Assembly (NCBI GenBank): GCA_002077045.2 | Contig: KZ111141.1 | Coordinates: 1,635,093-1,699,092, forward strand | From: Rachicladosporium sp. CCFEE 5018 | Lineage: Eukaryota > Ascomycota > Dothideomycetes > Cladosporiales > Cladosporiaceae | Direction: 5' to 3' | DNA length: 64,000 nucleotides | Shown: piece by piece, positions 9,996-20,998 of the stretch | Numbering within the stretch: the first letter of the stretch is position 1 | How the letters are laid out: each line of letters begins with the position of its first letter | Position numbers and translations under genes: made by a program | The notes under the pieces: generated by a model | What the model was told of the DNA's origin: nothing | Databases searched by the model: none | The model's input: the letters and a program-made list of their open reading frames with translations, nothing else

Positions 9996-11360
9996 TTACT
10001 GCTCCACGATCTGAAAGTGTAGGTCCCGTCTGTCTACATTCAGATCCTCCAGCGCGATCCCCACGACGCTCACCTGCGAGCGCGGTTTGTCGCGTACACC
10101 TCTCCCCGTGCTCTCCGCAGTCATCTCATACTTGACGTGCTTCCAGCCCACCGTAGCAACAATATCATCGGCTTTCGAACTTGCATGATCCGCTGCGAAG
10201 AGAGGCGCGTTAAAGGCTTTGGCGATCTCGAGTGGGCTCAAGGAGACGTCTCGACCAAGGTGCCAAAAGCCATGGTAGGTGATCAACACCACGACGAGTG
10301 AAAGCAGGGTCAGAGCCACTGCACCAATGAGGAAATCGTAGTGAGTGCGGTACACCGTTGTCGTCGTTGTTTGTGTCCCAGACACTGTCTCCAATCTAGT
10401 GGAGTTGTCATCCGCAAGATCTTTGACGTAGATCGGGACACGCACGGTTGTCTCGTTGGCGAATCCCATGGCGGTTCGGAACATGAGTTCTCTAGCCTGT
10501 GCAAGCATGTTCGGGAGCGGGTCGCGGAAGGTCATGTTACACGGGTCCTTGTCGCCAGATATAGCAAATTGAGGTGGTGTTGCGCCTGTGCTGTCCATCT
10601 CGTAGCCGATCCCGCCACCAAAATGCATTGTCGCTGCGCCGTTGAAGCGGTTCTGCAGCGAGACGATGTACCCGGCAAGCTGGGACGGAGCACCGTTATT
10701 CAGAGACACACCTGTCCCTATCGCGGTGACGTTGTCAAGAGTATCATCAAAAACGGTGGATTCCTGGTCCAGAGCGATAGTCGATTGATTGCCGTCGATC
10801 CTGACAGGATAGTAGACTGTAGCTGCTCTGAGCGTGCAGTTCTGTACCGTTATGTGGCCAACGCAACTCCCCGTCGATGTCGGTACTCTGTATTGCGTAT
10901 CGAGCCGCATGACACCGCTTATAAGAGACCACCCGAACGCGATGATAAGGGCATCTACTTGTGTGGACCTCACACCTTTTGAACTATCGTGGAGCTCTGA
11001 GTCGAAGTCGAAGGATGTGGACGAGCAGTTGACCGCAAGGCCTGCAGCACGTAGTCGACCATGGCAGATGCCATTACCGGGGCAGCCTGTGTCCTTGACT
11101 GAAATTGGTGCGCGGTCATAGAATTGCTAACAGGGATTAGTTCGAATCTGACTCGTGAGTCACTGGATTAACAGGCTTACCTGCACGATATTGGCAAAGG
11201 AGGTAGTCAGGAAGCCTGGTTCGAGCTGCCGTCCAGCGATATAGCCTGTTGCTGAGCTAAGGAATGTCGTGCTATTGATTTTGAACATCGCAGGCGATGT
11301 GACCTCGTCTTGAGATATGCTCGAGCCCCGTTGCAAAAGCGGTCCATTGGCAGGCGTTAT
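9996..11360 (-). CDS. DUF3176-type membrane protein, 5' end lost in gap
   Basis: Two exons are visible: 11360-11181 (60 codons, open into the N run) and 11126-9996, joined by a 54-base GTAAGC...TTAG intron. The ectodomain has Cys and Asn-glycosylation sites (NCTLRAATVYYPV, NSTTFLSS). A transmembrane helix (IGAVALTLLSLVVVLITYHGF) is followed by the hallmark RDVSLSPLEIAKAFNAPLF. This layout matches fungal DUF3176 proteins, which normally have further N-terminal membrane helices; those would lie in or beyond the gap. The function of the family is unknown. The codon GTG at 10973 is internal, because the frame continues upstream to the acceptor. Confidence 0.75.
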
Positions 11361-11460
11361 NNNNNNNNNNNNNNNNNNNNNNNNNNNNNNNNNNNNNNNN
11401 NNNNNNNNNNNNNNNNNNNNNNNNNNNNNNNNNNNNNNNNNNNNNNNNNNNNNNNNNNNN
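11361..11460. other. Assembly gap of 100 N
   Basis: Exactly 100 unknown bases, the conventional size for a gap of unknown length. Genes on both sides run into it, so the true distance and even adjacency of the flanks are not established by this sequence. Confidence 0.99.
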
Positions 11461-12124
11461 CTAGACTTGCCGTGGCTACAGTAGCACGCATAACCACTCT
11501 ATGAGTCGCGAACGTGTGTCCACAGTAGTACCGTACAGTATGACTAGCGCCTTTCGGCAGGATAGACTCCTGGAGGGTCCAGATACGCCTGAACCAGGGC
11601 CGGCTGGCAATCTCGTAGTAGTCTCGCCAGGCTTGCATGTCGTAAAGCATAGGATCAGGATCACCCTTGTCCTCACGCTCATGCTGATCTGCGATAGCGA
11701 TCATCAGTCTCATGCCCCTTTCAGAGCCTGGCAGCGCCTCCCCAAGCCAAATGATAGCGCCTTGGGCATTGCCGTAGATCTGATGCATCAGAGACACTTG
11801 ACTTGCCCGCTCGCTGTCATTGCCCAAGTCGATGCAGATCGAGTCGATCCATAGCCATGGCGAGTCGCGAAACTCAGGCTGTTCGCACACCAACTGCAGT
11901 ACGCCGTAGGCTGAGCGCAGGACCTCGAAAGGTGTGCCATTGAGCCGAATGGACACAGTATCGGCCGGATCGCCCCATACATACGATGCAGGCGTGTAAG
12001 CTGGTGTCTCACTTGCGTTGAGTTCGAAGCTTCTTAAGATACCTACAATGGGACCACTGTCGCCACGATGCACTCGCAGAAGGCGTATAGAGTGATCAGT
12101 TCCGAGAGGCTGATGCGGAGCCAT
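11461..12124 (-). CDS. HET-domain protein, 3' part lost in gap
   Basis: About 221 residues are visible from ATG 12124 before the frame enters the N run. The heterokaryon-incompatibility (HET) domain is clear: YTPASYVWGDP, WLWIDSICIDLGNDSERASQVSLM, YGNAQGAIIWLGEA and RPWFRRIWTLQE, in the standard order. HET proteins trigger cell death after fusion of incompatible hyphae or act in broader self/non-self responses; the family is large and variable, so a role in incompatibility is inference. The C-terminal region, usually the variable part, is not available. Confidence 0.88.
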
Positions 12125-12981
12125 TGCGAAGCATTGAGCAGTCGACTAGGTGACGATCCTAGCACACTCCGTGCATATCGACGGTGATCACGTGGCCGCA
12201 GAAGTCATGAACGCGATTCGTCGTCCCTGATCATACCGGTGCGGTGCTACTAGGCCACATAGCAGAGGTCATGCTCGATCGTCTCTGGATTGAGATGGCA
12301 CAATATCATGACTCCCCACGAGCACCGGTCGAAGATATCGATGTGCAAGGAGATGCACGACGCGCGACTGTGTTGCGCAATACAATGCGGAGGATTTTTA
12401 ATAAGGTGAGGTCTGCCGGTCGGGCAGTCTACCACCAGGGTCAGCCTTACAGCTCGTAGCCAGGAACAGTAACGCCACCCGTGCTATTTGTGGGTCGATC
12501 CCAACGCGAACCCTGTCTTCCGCTTCAGCGGCAAAATCTTTTGCGTCGGCGTGGTCCATCCGGGCAATTGACCGCCAGTCTTCTCCATATTCTGTGGGTC
12601 TGATGGGATTCTGTGGGATCCTCGCCACGCCTGGCGCGTGAAAGATGGAACTAGAGCAACAGAGATTGCCGATGCGCCACTAATCAAGCATTCAGTCTTC
12701 ACCGATTCTGGCCTGTGCACAAGAAACGGGCAGGAGAAGATTACGGGTAGTACACGTTTCTTATATGAGCGGCTGGCCAAGCTGGACACTTTTTTCGTTC
12801 CATTTCACTCATCACCAGCAACGCTCTTTCCGTACCAACACCAGCACTCACGCCATCTCCGCAACACATTCGCTCAGTAACAAATAACCCTCCTACCAAC
12901 TCCTGATCTACCTCGACGCAACACACCAGATCATCACCAATCGCCTCCCAAACACAGCTCCAGCCAACAACATCAGACGTC
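12125..12981. other. Intergenic, divergent promoter region
   Basis: This separates the HET gene from the small gene at 12982. No coding region is supported. The last 150 bases before 12982 are rich in C and A (many CCA/CAA words), typical of a fungal 5' leader. Confidence 0.5.
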
Positions 12982-13263
12982 ATGTCCGCAGTTTTCAAGT
13001 CCCTCACCATCTTCAGCGGTCTTGCCATTACCGGCGCCGCAACCTACCACACCGTCCGCTCAGGCGCAGATTTCAGCGTTGCCGCGCTCAAGGCGTCGGA
13101 GGCCGGTATCGAGAGCAAAGCTGCGCTGCCCAAGCCCAAGCTGTAAGTCCTGCTAGCGTTCGTAGAGATGTAGAAGAAGCAATGACTGACTCTGAGTCAC
13201 AGTCCCTCGGAGCTTTGGCACTTCACCACCAAGGGCGGCTTCTCGCTTGGTAACGCAGCATAA
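12982..13263 (+). CDS. Small 73-residue protein, possible mitochondrial membrane protein
   Basis: Two exons, 12982-13142 and 13203-13263, with a 60-base GTAAGT...CACAG intron; splicing turns an apparent stop after PKPKL into PKLPSELWHFTTKGGF. The product is 73 residues with a hydrophobic N-terminal segment (LTIFSGLAITGAATYHTV) that could be one membrane helix, then an Ala/Lys helix. The context before the ATG (GACGTCATG) and the C/A-rich leader look like a well-expressed gene. I do not recognise the family; a small inner-membrane or respiratory-complex accessory protein is only a guess from size and helix. Confidence 0.65.
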
Positions 13264-13824
13264 GCGAAGAGAGAAAGATCGAGCGACCTCGATGAAATGG
13301 CACGAAGGTGCGAGGTGGTTCATCACCGAAGTGGAGTCTTGATTCATGTTAGCACATTGGGTAGAGTGGCATTGCATCGGCCCAAGAGCTGGGCCATAGC
13401 ATGGGGCGTTTTTGCATTGCATCGGGAGCGTGGGTAGTACGCCCAGGTAATGGACCTACAGAGATACATGACACAGACCGGGATGGGGCAGGACGTTCGA
13501 GAGAGCACTAGCACTTTCGAATGAGTATTGGATGCGCCTGGTGTCGGATAATAAACATATGACACTTGCATCGATGCCTCCTCCGGTAGTATTACAGTGA
13601 CGGCATATCGAAAATGTACGAGTTGGATCATCATCCGGGTTGACTGCGGTGAAGCCTTGATGGCTCTAACGCTGCCACTACTTCCTCCACCGCGGCAATT
13701 TTGAACCGTGAACCTAAGCTTGCTCCCGAAGCCTCTCACGGATGCTAATGTAAAGCTAGGCTAAGCCAGCCATGACGAACACTCCGTTGTCCACGTTCCA
13801 TATGGTCGGAGAAGCGAGGCTGTA
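13264..13824. other. Intergenic, no gene seen
   Basis: The 3' flanks of the small gene and of the convergent glutaminase remnant. No supported feature. Confidence 0.5.
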
Positions 13825-15832
13825 TCACGCGGCCACATAGCCGTTGCTCGGAGCACTCTTTAGCGCAAGCAAACTGTACAGCCCTCCGACGACAGGTCTA
13901 GCGATGAAGGTGATCCCAGGGGGATAGCTATCCTTCTGTCAGTCTCTGCACTCGTGCAGCCGGTTGCTGGAGATCACTTACTTCCCGGTCACTGTATCGT
14001 AAAGATCCGTGAAAGCGAAATTCGTAGGTGTCACACCTAGCCATTTCGCAACAGTCGAGATGAACTCGGTCTTTGTGTCTTGGGAGGCGATGGCGGCGCA
14101 GAAGAGCTCCCAGTCTTCTGTGTTGCTTGGTCAGCTGTGTCAGGAGTGCCAAGTGGCTAAGAGGCTGTACTTTTCGTGTAGGTATGCCTTGTGTCAAGTG
14201 GCTGTGACCTACGCTTGCGGAAAGTTGCCAGCCTCCTGTTGGATGAAGAGTGGGTCGAGCAAATACTTTAAGATCGACGGGTTGAGGTATATCGCGATTG
14301 GGTGGAAAGGAAAGATGACATCGACAGTCTGGACGTTACCATCGGATGAGATCTCCTTCAAGAAGACCCAAGGCTCCGTGGGTGTATTGGTCCCCTCGAG
14401 TGCGCCAAAGGCTTGTCGAGTGGCGAGCGAAGTCAAGTTGAGATAATCTTGGCCACCAGCTGCTACCGAGTCGGAGGCGATCTTGTTGTCGAGAGATGTG
14501 GCTGAGGAACTTTCCTGTCTCATAGTCGTCGAAGAAGAACTTGAGCTAGAAGGGAGTAAATTAGCATCGGTACAGCTATCATCTGCAAATAAAAACGTAC
14601 CGCATCGGTGTCGCTCGAGAAGTAGCTGGTCCAGAGCGAGGGCACAGCTTGCAACCCGTTCGCGCCAAGGAACTGCATCGCATTCTGCTGATGCAAGCTC
14701 AATTGAAACAACATACTTTGACTCGTCGATCCAACAGAGCCCAGGTCTCTGCTGAAACCGAATACAACGTAGTCTTGATTGACCGGGCGGTAGTCCGTAT
14801 CGGCAGTGTTAGCCAGATAGCCGTTGGTAACGAATTGCGAGCGCACTGTTGCATCGGCGCCAGACTGATGTGTGAGACTTTCCACGTTGGAAGTCGAATA
14901 AAACCAGTTTCCCCACTCCGCCTGCTGGTTGATCTCCGAGGACTCCTGCTGCTCCTGTCTAAACACCTAATGGTATGCAACACCTCCAGCATTAGCATTG
15001 GCAGGCGGACGCCACTTGTTGTGAGGAAAGCTGCTGCGATTGCCTCCGTGGCTTGGCCGCTTGCCTTGCCCGGCTGCATGAGTGTACTCTGGAGGATGTG
15101 CGACGGACGTGGGTACAGCGAACGCCGTCTTGGTGCTGTATGTCTTGAACGGGTGTGAGGCAGACCAGCTGGCGCTCGACGGTCCGGGCCAGGAGTGAGG
15201 CTGGGGTTGATCCTGTATGACGCCATAACCCCGTTGCGCGGTAGCTGATCGATCGCCGCTGACCTACTCGGCGGAGATGTCGGTGTATATTTGCACGTCA
15301 TGCTGCTTGCCATCCACAGACTGGACGTCGACCTCCATGTAAGAGTACGGCAGGGATGATCTAAGCAGATCGTCTGGAGCAACCGGGCTCAAGAAGGTGA
15401 TCTTCATTTGCACCTGGCCAAGTACATCCATAGTGAAGGTGCTTCTCGTAGACGTGTACTCGAAGGTAGTCTGATTGACGGACAGAGTAGTCTGTGTCGG
15501 CTGACCCATCCAGATACAAGTGGCATTGTCGACGCGAAATAGTCCAGTCCAGCCTGTGACCGCTCCACTATCTGTAGTCAGTGTCTGGTCCGCATTCAAA
15601 TTATCCTTACGTACGCCCAAAATGTCGGCCATTGTCCAGCAAGATAGCCGCCATTACCTGCATCACTGCCTGCCTGCTGCCATGTGCTCATGTAGGGACT
15701 TCTGACGGCGAGAGGGATCGTAGGAGGACGAAGAGGGGAGAATGTCGACTGCGCGACGCAAAAGCCCGCCGACACAGCAGGGAAAGATGTCAATGCTAGC
15801 ATACTGTTGACTGGAGACTGACGGAGGAACAT
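13825..15832 (-). pseudogene. gtaA: Broken glutaminase A (GtaA-type) gene
   Basis: The start at 15832 encodes a short secretory leader, then the GtaA pattern SPLRPPTIPLAVRSPYMSTW and GGYLAGQWPTFW. A GTACGT...GATAG intron rejoins WAGAVTGWTGLFRV. Later family blocks follow: ITFLSPVAPDD, HDVQIYTDISAE, NQQAEWGNWFYST, VPSLWTSYFSSD, SDSVAAGGQDYL, FLKEISSDGNVQTVDVIFP and DPLFIQQEAGNFPQA. The last exon gives TDLYDTVTGNYPPGITFIARPV and ends at 13825. It is not intact: a TAG at 15266-15264 replaces the Trp expected in AEWVSGDRS, a second TAG lies at 14969-14967, about 190 bases of unrelated sequence separate the two, and roughly 180 residues normally found between FPQA and DWELFCAAIAS are missing. GtaA enzymes are secreted glutamine-hydrolysing proteins. 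Confidence 0.8.
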
Positions 15833-16642
15833 ACAATCGCCGATGAGACTCGGAGCGATTTGCGAGGCATCTTTATTGCCATACTTACTCGAGCTAAGGT
15901 CAGCAGGAAACGTCAAGCGCGTGCCTGACGTGCGTCAGGAACAAGAACTCAGTCCTGCGGTGCTTCCTGTTGCGGCCACTGCAAGGGACGACCCCGTCAT
16001 GCGGCCCCTCTTGCGCAAGCGTTAGCCTGCCGTACCCAGGGCTTAAGACTGGCGGATGCGAGCCACTGAAACGTTTGAGGAATCGTGGTGGAGAGCAAAT
16101 CGAGTTACTCCCAGTCAACAGCAACGCAATCGCGCGCGGCTCACTCCAATGTACTAGTTGAGCTCGAAAGGGAATTGCGTGTACACGACAGTTCAGTCAA
16201 ATCACACTCTAGTGCCAGGGTCGATACTGAAGTCACTCAGACTTTGGTGGCTGCGACTTTGTGGAGCTTAAGTTTGCTTGTGAATTGACAAGGTTACTTC
16301 AGTGCGGGGTGCGTCTCCGCTCCACCTGATATTCTCCCAGGGACTTGCATGGTGCAGGTGGGTATAAATGATAATTGCAAGTCAACGGTCAGGATGTCAA
16401 GTCGTGTATCATCGTCATCGTAACCAGTACTGAGAGAACGCGGCCGGTCCGGCCATCAGATTGACTATGAGCGAGTCCGTCTCATACTAGTAGTGCGTCT
16501 GGGCTCTCGTGGTATTGCGGTCAGGTGCCCTACGCCGTGGCTGCCACGCGCACAGCCAACACGTCGTGAGAACGTGTCGTGAGGTGTGAGGCTCAGACAC
16601 GACGGCTGGTGGTGTCGCAAGGGAACAGGTAATGGTCCTGCC
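15833..16642. other. Intergenic, no gene seen
   Basis: The upstream flank of the glutaminase remnant and 3' flank of ALG8. The short ORFs carry no recognisable domain. Confidence 0.5.
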
Positions 16643-18452
16643 TCACGCCGTGAAGTGTACCACCGAGAAACTCAGCCAGCTGCCCACAACGCCAATCGCG
16701 CAGTAGGACGAGGTGAACATGAGTGGTAAGAACTCGTACTTGGCACCAAAGATCATGTGGTGTAGCAGAGAAGTGTAGACCATCAGAGGCACGGCGAGTG
16801 CGGTGTACAGCAGCGAGAAGCGATCCAGTAGGAAGACTCGAGGCTTCTCGGACCTATGACTTGTCAGCAGACATTCCAAGTGCGACCTGGCCCTTTGCCC
16901 CACGTACGCAGGCACAAGCTTATCGAACGTCAGCAGGAAGGCGATCAACCAAACTAGCGTATAGACGGTCTTCGCAGGAAACTCCTGCACCGTGAACAGC
17001 AACGGGAACAGGCTAACATGACCCGCTACAGCCAGCGGTCGGAATGCGCCGAAGTATCGCCGATCCTTGAGTGCGATCAGGCTAAAGGGCACAATGACTA
17101 GCAAGATGGCCTTCTCGTGGACATGCCAGCCAAACAAGAAGGAAGCATAGCCACATAGCGTAAGTGTGGCGACGAAGTTGTCCCAGGAAGGCTGGAGGAA
17201 GAGCTTCAGCAGTGCCGGCTACAAGTTGTTAGCGAGAGGTCAATGCGAGAGACGTGGACTGCCTACGATCTGAGCTGCCAATGTCAGTATGAAGGTCATC
17301 CGAGGCGTCACTTCAGGTAACACTGCAAATGAGGTGTCTCCAACAAGACCGCGAGTGACGCTATTGACTGCATCCGAATTGATAGATAGCTTGAGGTATG
17401 GCGCGACTAGACAATATCATCAGCGTGAGACGTGCACCGGATACCGGCTGACTCACGATAGATGAGGATTCGGTCGCTGAACGAGTAGATGGCCCATACA
17501 TTCGGAGCCCAATACGCATGGCAAAGTCCTCTGGAGAATGGAAAGAGCCGGGCTAAGACTTGTGGCATTTGTTCCCAGTAGACGAATGGTCCGAATGCCA
17601 GTGCGAACACTGCAGCGATACTGACACCGAGCTTGATGCAGTTCGCGAACTTGATGTCGAAGACCGATCGAGGGCCAAGGCAGTAAGTTCGTAGCAAAAA
17701 TGCAAAGTATGCAGGCGCCAGATACAGGTAGATATGCTTGAAGCAAAGCAAGACAGCGAACATGATGCCACTGAGTAGTAGAGTGGACTTCTTCCGAGCC
17801 AAGACAATCGACCAGATCAGAACGCCATACATGAAGCCATTGTACTGGAAGTGGATGTGGTCAATAATCAAGAGTGCTGGCGAAAGCAGCAATGATAGGG
17901 CAACGGCATGGGCTTGCTTTTTGGTTGCTGCTGGAGATGACTGCACGAAGCTGAGGCCGGTCAGTGACATTTCAGGGAAGAACACAGGAAGTCGTACGCG
18001 TATAGACTGTACACCAGCATGAGCTCCGTGAAAATGACCGTCGCTCGCTGGAAGTGAATCGTCTGCCAGCTGTCGTACTCAAGATTGTTGATCTGGAGCA
18101 TCGCAGCATCGACATAGCGCGCAACTCGGCCCAAGACCCACTCGAAGTGTGCGAAGAAGGGAGGGTAGTCCAGCGTCCATTCTGACGTCTCCTGGCATGG
18201 GTTCAGTGCTGTCAATGGACCGGGACGAGCTGATTGTACATACTTCGAAGTACCACTTATCGATGGGCAGAGAATGCGTTATGGCTAACCAATTTCTGTG
18301 CACCTCGAAGTCTGTAGACTTGCTATTGACCGTCAGCTCGCTGCGCTTCTTCGTCATCCAACGTGTGTGACTTACTACGCTGGCCAAAGTAGGACCTTCA
18401 AGCTCGTCGCCACGACAGCACATTGTGCCAGGGTGGGATATTGGTCCGCCAT
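16643..18452 (-). CDS. ALG8: ALG8 alpha-1,3-glucosyltransferase
   Basis: Seven exons: 18452-18376, 18322-18244, 18191-17998, 17950-17457, 17406-17267, 17218-16908 and 16853-16643. All introns are GT-AG, phases agree throughout, and the product is 501 residues, normal for the family. It adds the second glucose to the lipid-linked oligosaccharide in the ER lumen from dolichyl-phosphate glucose, before N-glycosylation. Diagnostic blocks are YKSTDFEVHRNWLAITHSLP, EWTLDYPPFFAHFEW, DHIHFQYNGFMYGVL and FPFSRGLCHAYWAPNVWA; the CHAYWAPN form separates ALG8 from ALG6. Many hydrophobic helices follow. The start ATG 18452 (MADQYPTL) is chosen because it splices in phase into KSTDFEV. It is divergent from the gene at 18704. 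Confidence 0.93.
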
Positions 18453-18703
18453 CAAAGCACAGCGATCGACTCACTCCAGGACCGTCACCATTGAGCGGTA
18501 GTGCACTCATTCAGGACACATTATCGGCAACGCAGAAGTGAGGTTGGCCTTGGCGGGCACTCTACACGTCCAGTCGCGTCGTCCCAAAGCGGCCACTTCC
18601 GCCCATATCTCGATCAAGAACCTCACTTGTTCGTGCAGATAATCTGATCACCAATGTCACCGGCGTGAGAAGATCGAGCTCCCGTTATGGGTGGATAGGC
18701 ATC

Positions 18704-20896
18704 ATGTCGACAGCGGTGCACCGCACTAGCACCCCGTCGCTCTCTATCCCGGCAACCCAAAACACAGCTCCGGTACTGGAGTTCAATTGCTTATACACGC
18801 ACGATATTAGACGAAAGCAGAAGCGATGGCAAGATGGCTTTCTCCGCTTCCACACGTTCAACAAGCGGGTCATGGTTTATGATGTGCCCAGGAACTTCAT
18901 TGGAGATATGCATTGGGCGAGCGCAGAGGCAATGCAGGAAGGAGATGAGGTGATGTTGGAGAAGAAAAGAGTGCTGGTAGAGGTTGCTCAAAGTGTGGGC
19001 AGGACTGCGACGGATCTTACGGAGCTAAGGGCAAGCACAAAGAAAGTCAGACCGCAGACGACCAGTTCGCCCGTTCGAGGTGCTGTCAATACACCAGTGA
19101 GAGCAATGGCGCCACCTCCTACAAGACCCATGACTGCACATACGGGACCGCAGCTGAAGCATCGATCACTAAATGCGCTGCTGGGAGCGCCGAAAGGAGC
19201 CTCAGGCCGAGCTGCACCTCCATCAAAGTCTCCCTTCGAAGTCAGACAAGGAGACATGGAGAACGCAGAGTGGGAAAGTGAGCGACCTGCAAAGCGATCA
19301 CGGACGGAGACATGGAGCGTGACACGGACGACGACAATTCCAAAGGCGAGAGTACCACAAGAGGCGCCACTGTGGCAACGCACTGCAGACGTAAGGAAGG
19401 CAGGCGCAGGAAGCAAGAAGAAGAAAGCCGCACCAGCCGCTGACCAGCAGAGGCTCGGGACGAAGGAGATCATCGACCTATCTGATGACCTTGATGTACC
19501 TTCTTCTGCGTTCCTGCCTGGCTTCTCTAGCGATGCGATCATGCCACCCTCGTCGCCCGCCAAGGAAGTGCCGGCCGCTAAATGTGCGACAGCATCTGCT
19601 CCAGCGAAACAGCAAGTTCCCTTAGCCATAGCTCGCTCAAGCTCCCCGGCTTTTCAGACCCAGCATGCACCTGAACGGAGGCGCGACAGGGCTGTTCAGT
19701 CTGACAGGTTAGAGCAGCCTGCAGGAACTAGGGCAGAAGCTCTCCGCGCGAAGAAGCCAAGCAGACAAAATAGAAGCAGTCCGAAGCACGTCGCACCGCC
19801 ATGCCTGCCACCCAGCACCGACCCAAGCACAACGCTTCGCATGTCCACCAGCGCTTCGAGGAAGAAAACGCTGGCGTGCATTGATCAGCTGCCGAAAGCA
19901 GCACCTGTTGGCTCAAAGTCGGCGGGCTCCCGTCAAACGACAGAGCCAATTACAACTTCACAAGTGCAGAATAAGACACCGGGAGAGAAGCTAAAGGGAC
20001 GTCTCGCCAGGATTGAGCGTAAGAAACAGCAACGAGCGCAAGATCTGCAGGCTGTGGTTAACGATGCTGGCGATGATGCAGAGCTTGACACGAACGATAC
20101 TCTCAATGCGGCAGCGGAGATCAGTCGACTGGACCAGACGCTGTTGCTACATAGAGACTCAAGCCCGCGGACTGAGCATGCAGCTGGCGCGACAGAGATC
20201 AACGACTTGTCTGAGCGAGACCGCCCACCTGATCCCTTTCCAGCAGATGTAATATCGATTGAGGCAATCTTGCCGTCTGCCGATACGGGACTTCGAAGCG
20301 CGTCAATGAGACAGTCTAGATCCTTTCAGCGAGTGTTGTCGGAAGGCAGTACCACAGCACCGAAGCGCATGCCTGGTGCACCCGTTCGCTACACCCCGTC
20401 GCCTACTAGGCGCTCAATGGCAAGCGTGCGGCAACCCAGCCGTGCTTCTGTCACACCCGTAGCCAGGGCTGTAAAGGCGCCACCAGACATTGCAATCACA
20501 TCAGACGCTCCAACCGGCGTCGAGGAGATCACTCATGCACCTCAGAAAGCAGCCACCACCGCGAGACCAATGTTACATCCCCAGGCGAGGGAGACCTCGC
20601 CGGCAAAACCGAAGGCGGCACCCAAGCGTAAGGGTATTGGGCGCAAAGAGATTCGCAAGAATGCAGCAAGTTGCTTCCAGCCTGCCCTTGACACCACTGC
20701 TAACGGTACTGCGACTGTCGTCCTAAGCAAGCCTTTCCAGGCGCCTAAAACACCTGCAGCCTTTCAACCCCCACCCGAGCCGAAAGATATTGGACCATGG
20801 AGTCGTGATGCCTATGATCTGTTCACATGGCGACCTCCTGGTTGGTGTGAAGAGGACTGGCGGCTGGCGCCGGGCGGCGATGGTGATGCTGCATAG
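18704..20896 (+). CDS. ZGRF1/Mte1-like protein (DUF2439)
   Basis: A single-exon gene of 730 residues from ATG 18704 (an upstream GTG is not used). Residues about 24-95 form the DUF2439 domain: LEFNCLYTHDIRRKQKRWQDGFLRFHTFNKRVMVYD, then GDEVMLEKKRVLVEVAQ. This domain is found at the N-terminus of human ZGRF1 and makes up much of yeast Mte1, which binds D-loops and the Mph1 helicase in recombination. The rest is disordered, Ser/Ala/Lys/Arg-rich, with an acidic EIIDLSDDLD motif that resembles a SUMO-interacting motif, and ends in the conserved WSRDAYDLFTWRPPGW. No helicase domain is present, so it is Mte1-like rather than full ZGRF1. A DNA-repair role is inferred from the family. Confidence 0.8.
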   Translation: MSTAVHRTSTPSLSIPATQNTAPVLEFNCLYTHDIRRKQKRWQDGFLRFHTFNKRVMVYDVPRNFIGDMHWASAEAMQEGDEVMLEKKRVLVEVAQSVGRTATDLTELRASTKKVRPQTTSSPVRGAVNTPVRAMAPPPTRPMTAHTGPQLKHRSLNALLGAPKGASGRAAPPSKSPFEVRQGDMENAEWESERPAKRSRTETWSVTRTTTIPKARVPQEAPLWQRTADVRKAGAGSKKKKAAPAADQQRLGTKEIIDLSDDLDVPSSAFLPGFSSDAIMPPSSPAKEVPAAKCATASAPAKQQVPLAIARSSSPAFQTQHAPERRRDRAVQSDRLEQPAGTRAEALRAKKPSRQNRSSPKHVAPPCLPPSTDPSTTLRMSTSASRKKTLACIDQLPKAAPVGSKSAGSRQTTEPITTSQVQNKTPGEKLKGRLARIERKKQQRAQDLQAVVNDAGDDAELDTNDTLNAAAEISRLDQTLLLHRDSSPRTEHAAGATEINDLSERDRPPDPFPADVISIEAILPSADTGLRSASMRQSRSFQRVLSEGSTTAPKRMPGAPVRYTPSPTRRSMASVRQPSRASVTPVARAVKAPPDIAITSDAPTGVEEITHAPQKAATTARPMLHPQARETSPAKPKAAPKRKGIGRKEIRKNAASCFQPALDTTANGTATVVLSKPFQAPKTPAAFQPPPEPKDIGPWSRDAYDLFTWRPPGWCEEDWRLAPGGDGDAA

Positions 20897-20998
20897 TCGG
20901 AGGGTCTGGTCGCCGCTGATCTAGCTTGCCAGGGCGCGCTCAGACGCATCGCAAATGTCGCATAGGCGTATAGCTTCTAGTTCGAAACAGCATGCACT

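Noticed and set aside
14699..15382. A 227-codon minus-strand frame within the glutaminase region
   Set aside because: Out of frame with all recognised GtaA blocks; an accidental open frame across the pseudogene.
16643..18452. Assignment of the glucosyltransferase as ALG6
   Set aside because: The block RGLCHAYWAPNVWA and the N-terminal STDFEVHRNWLAIT are ALG8-type.
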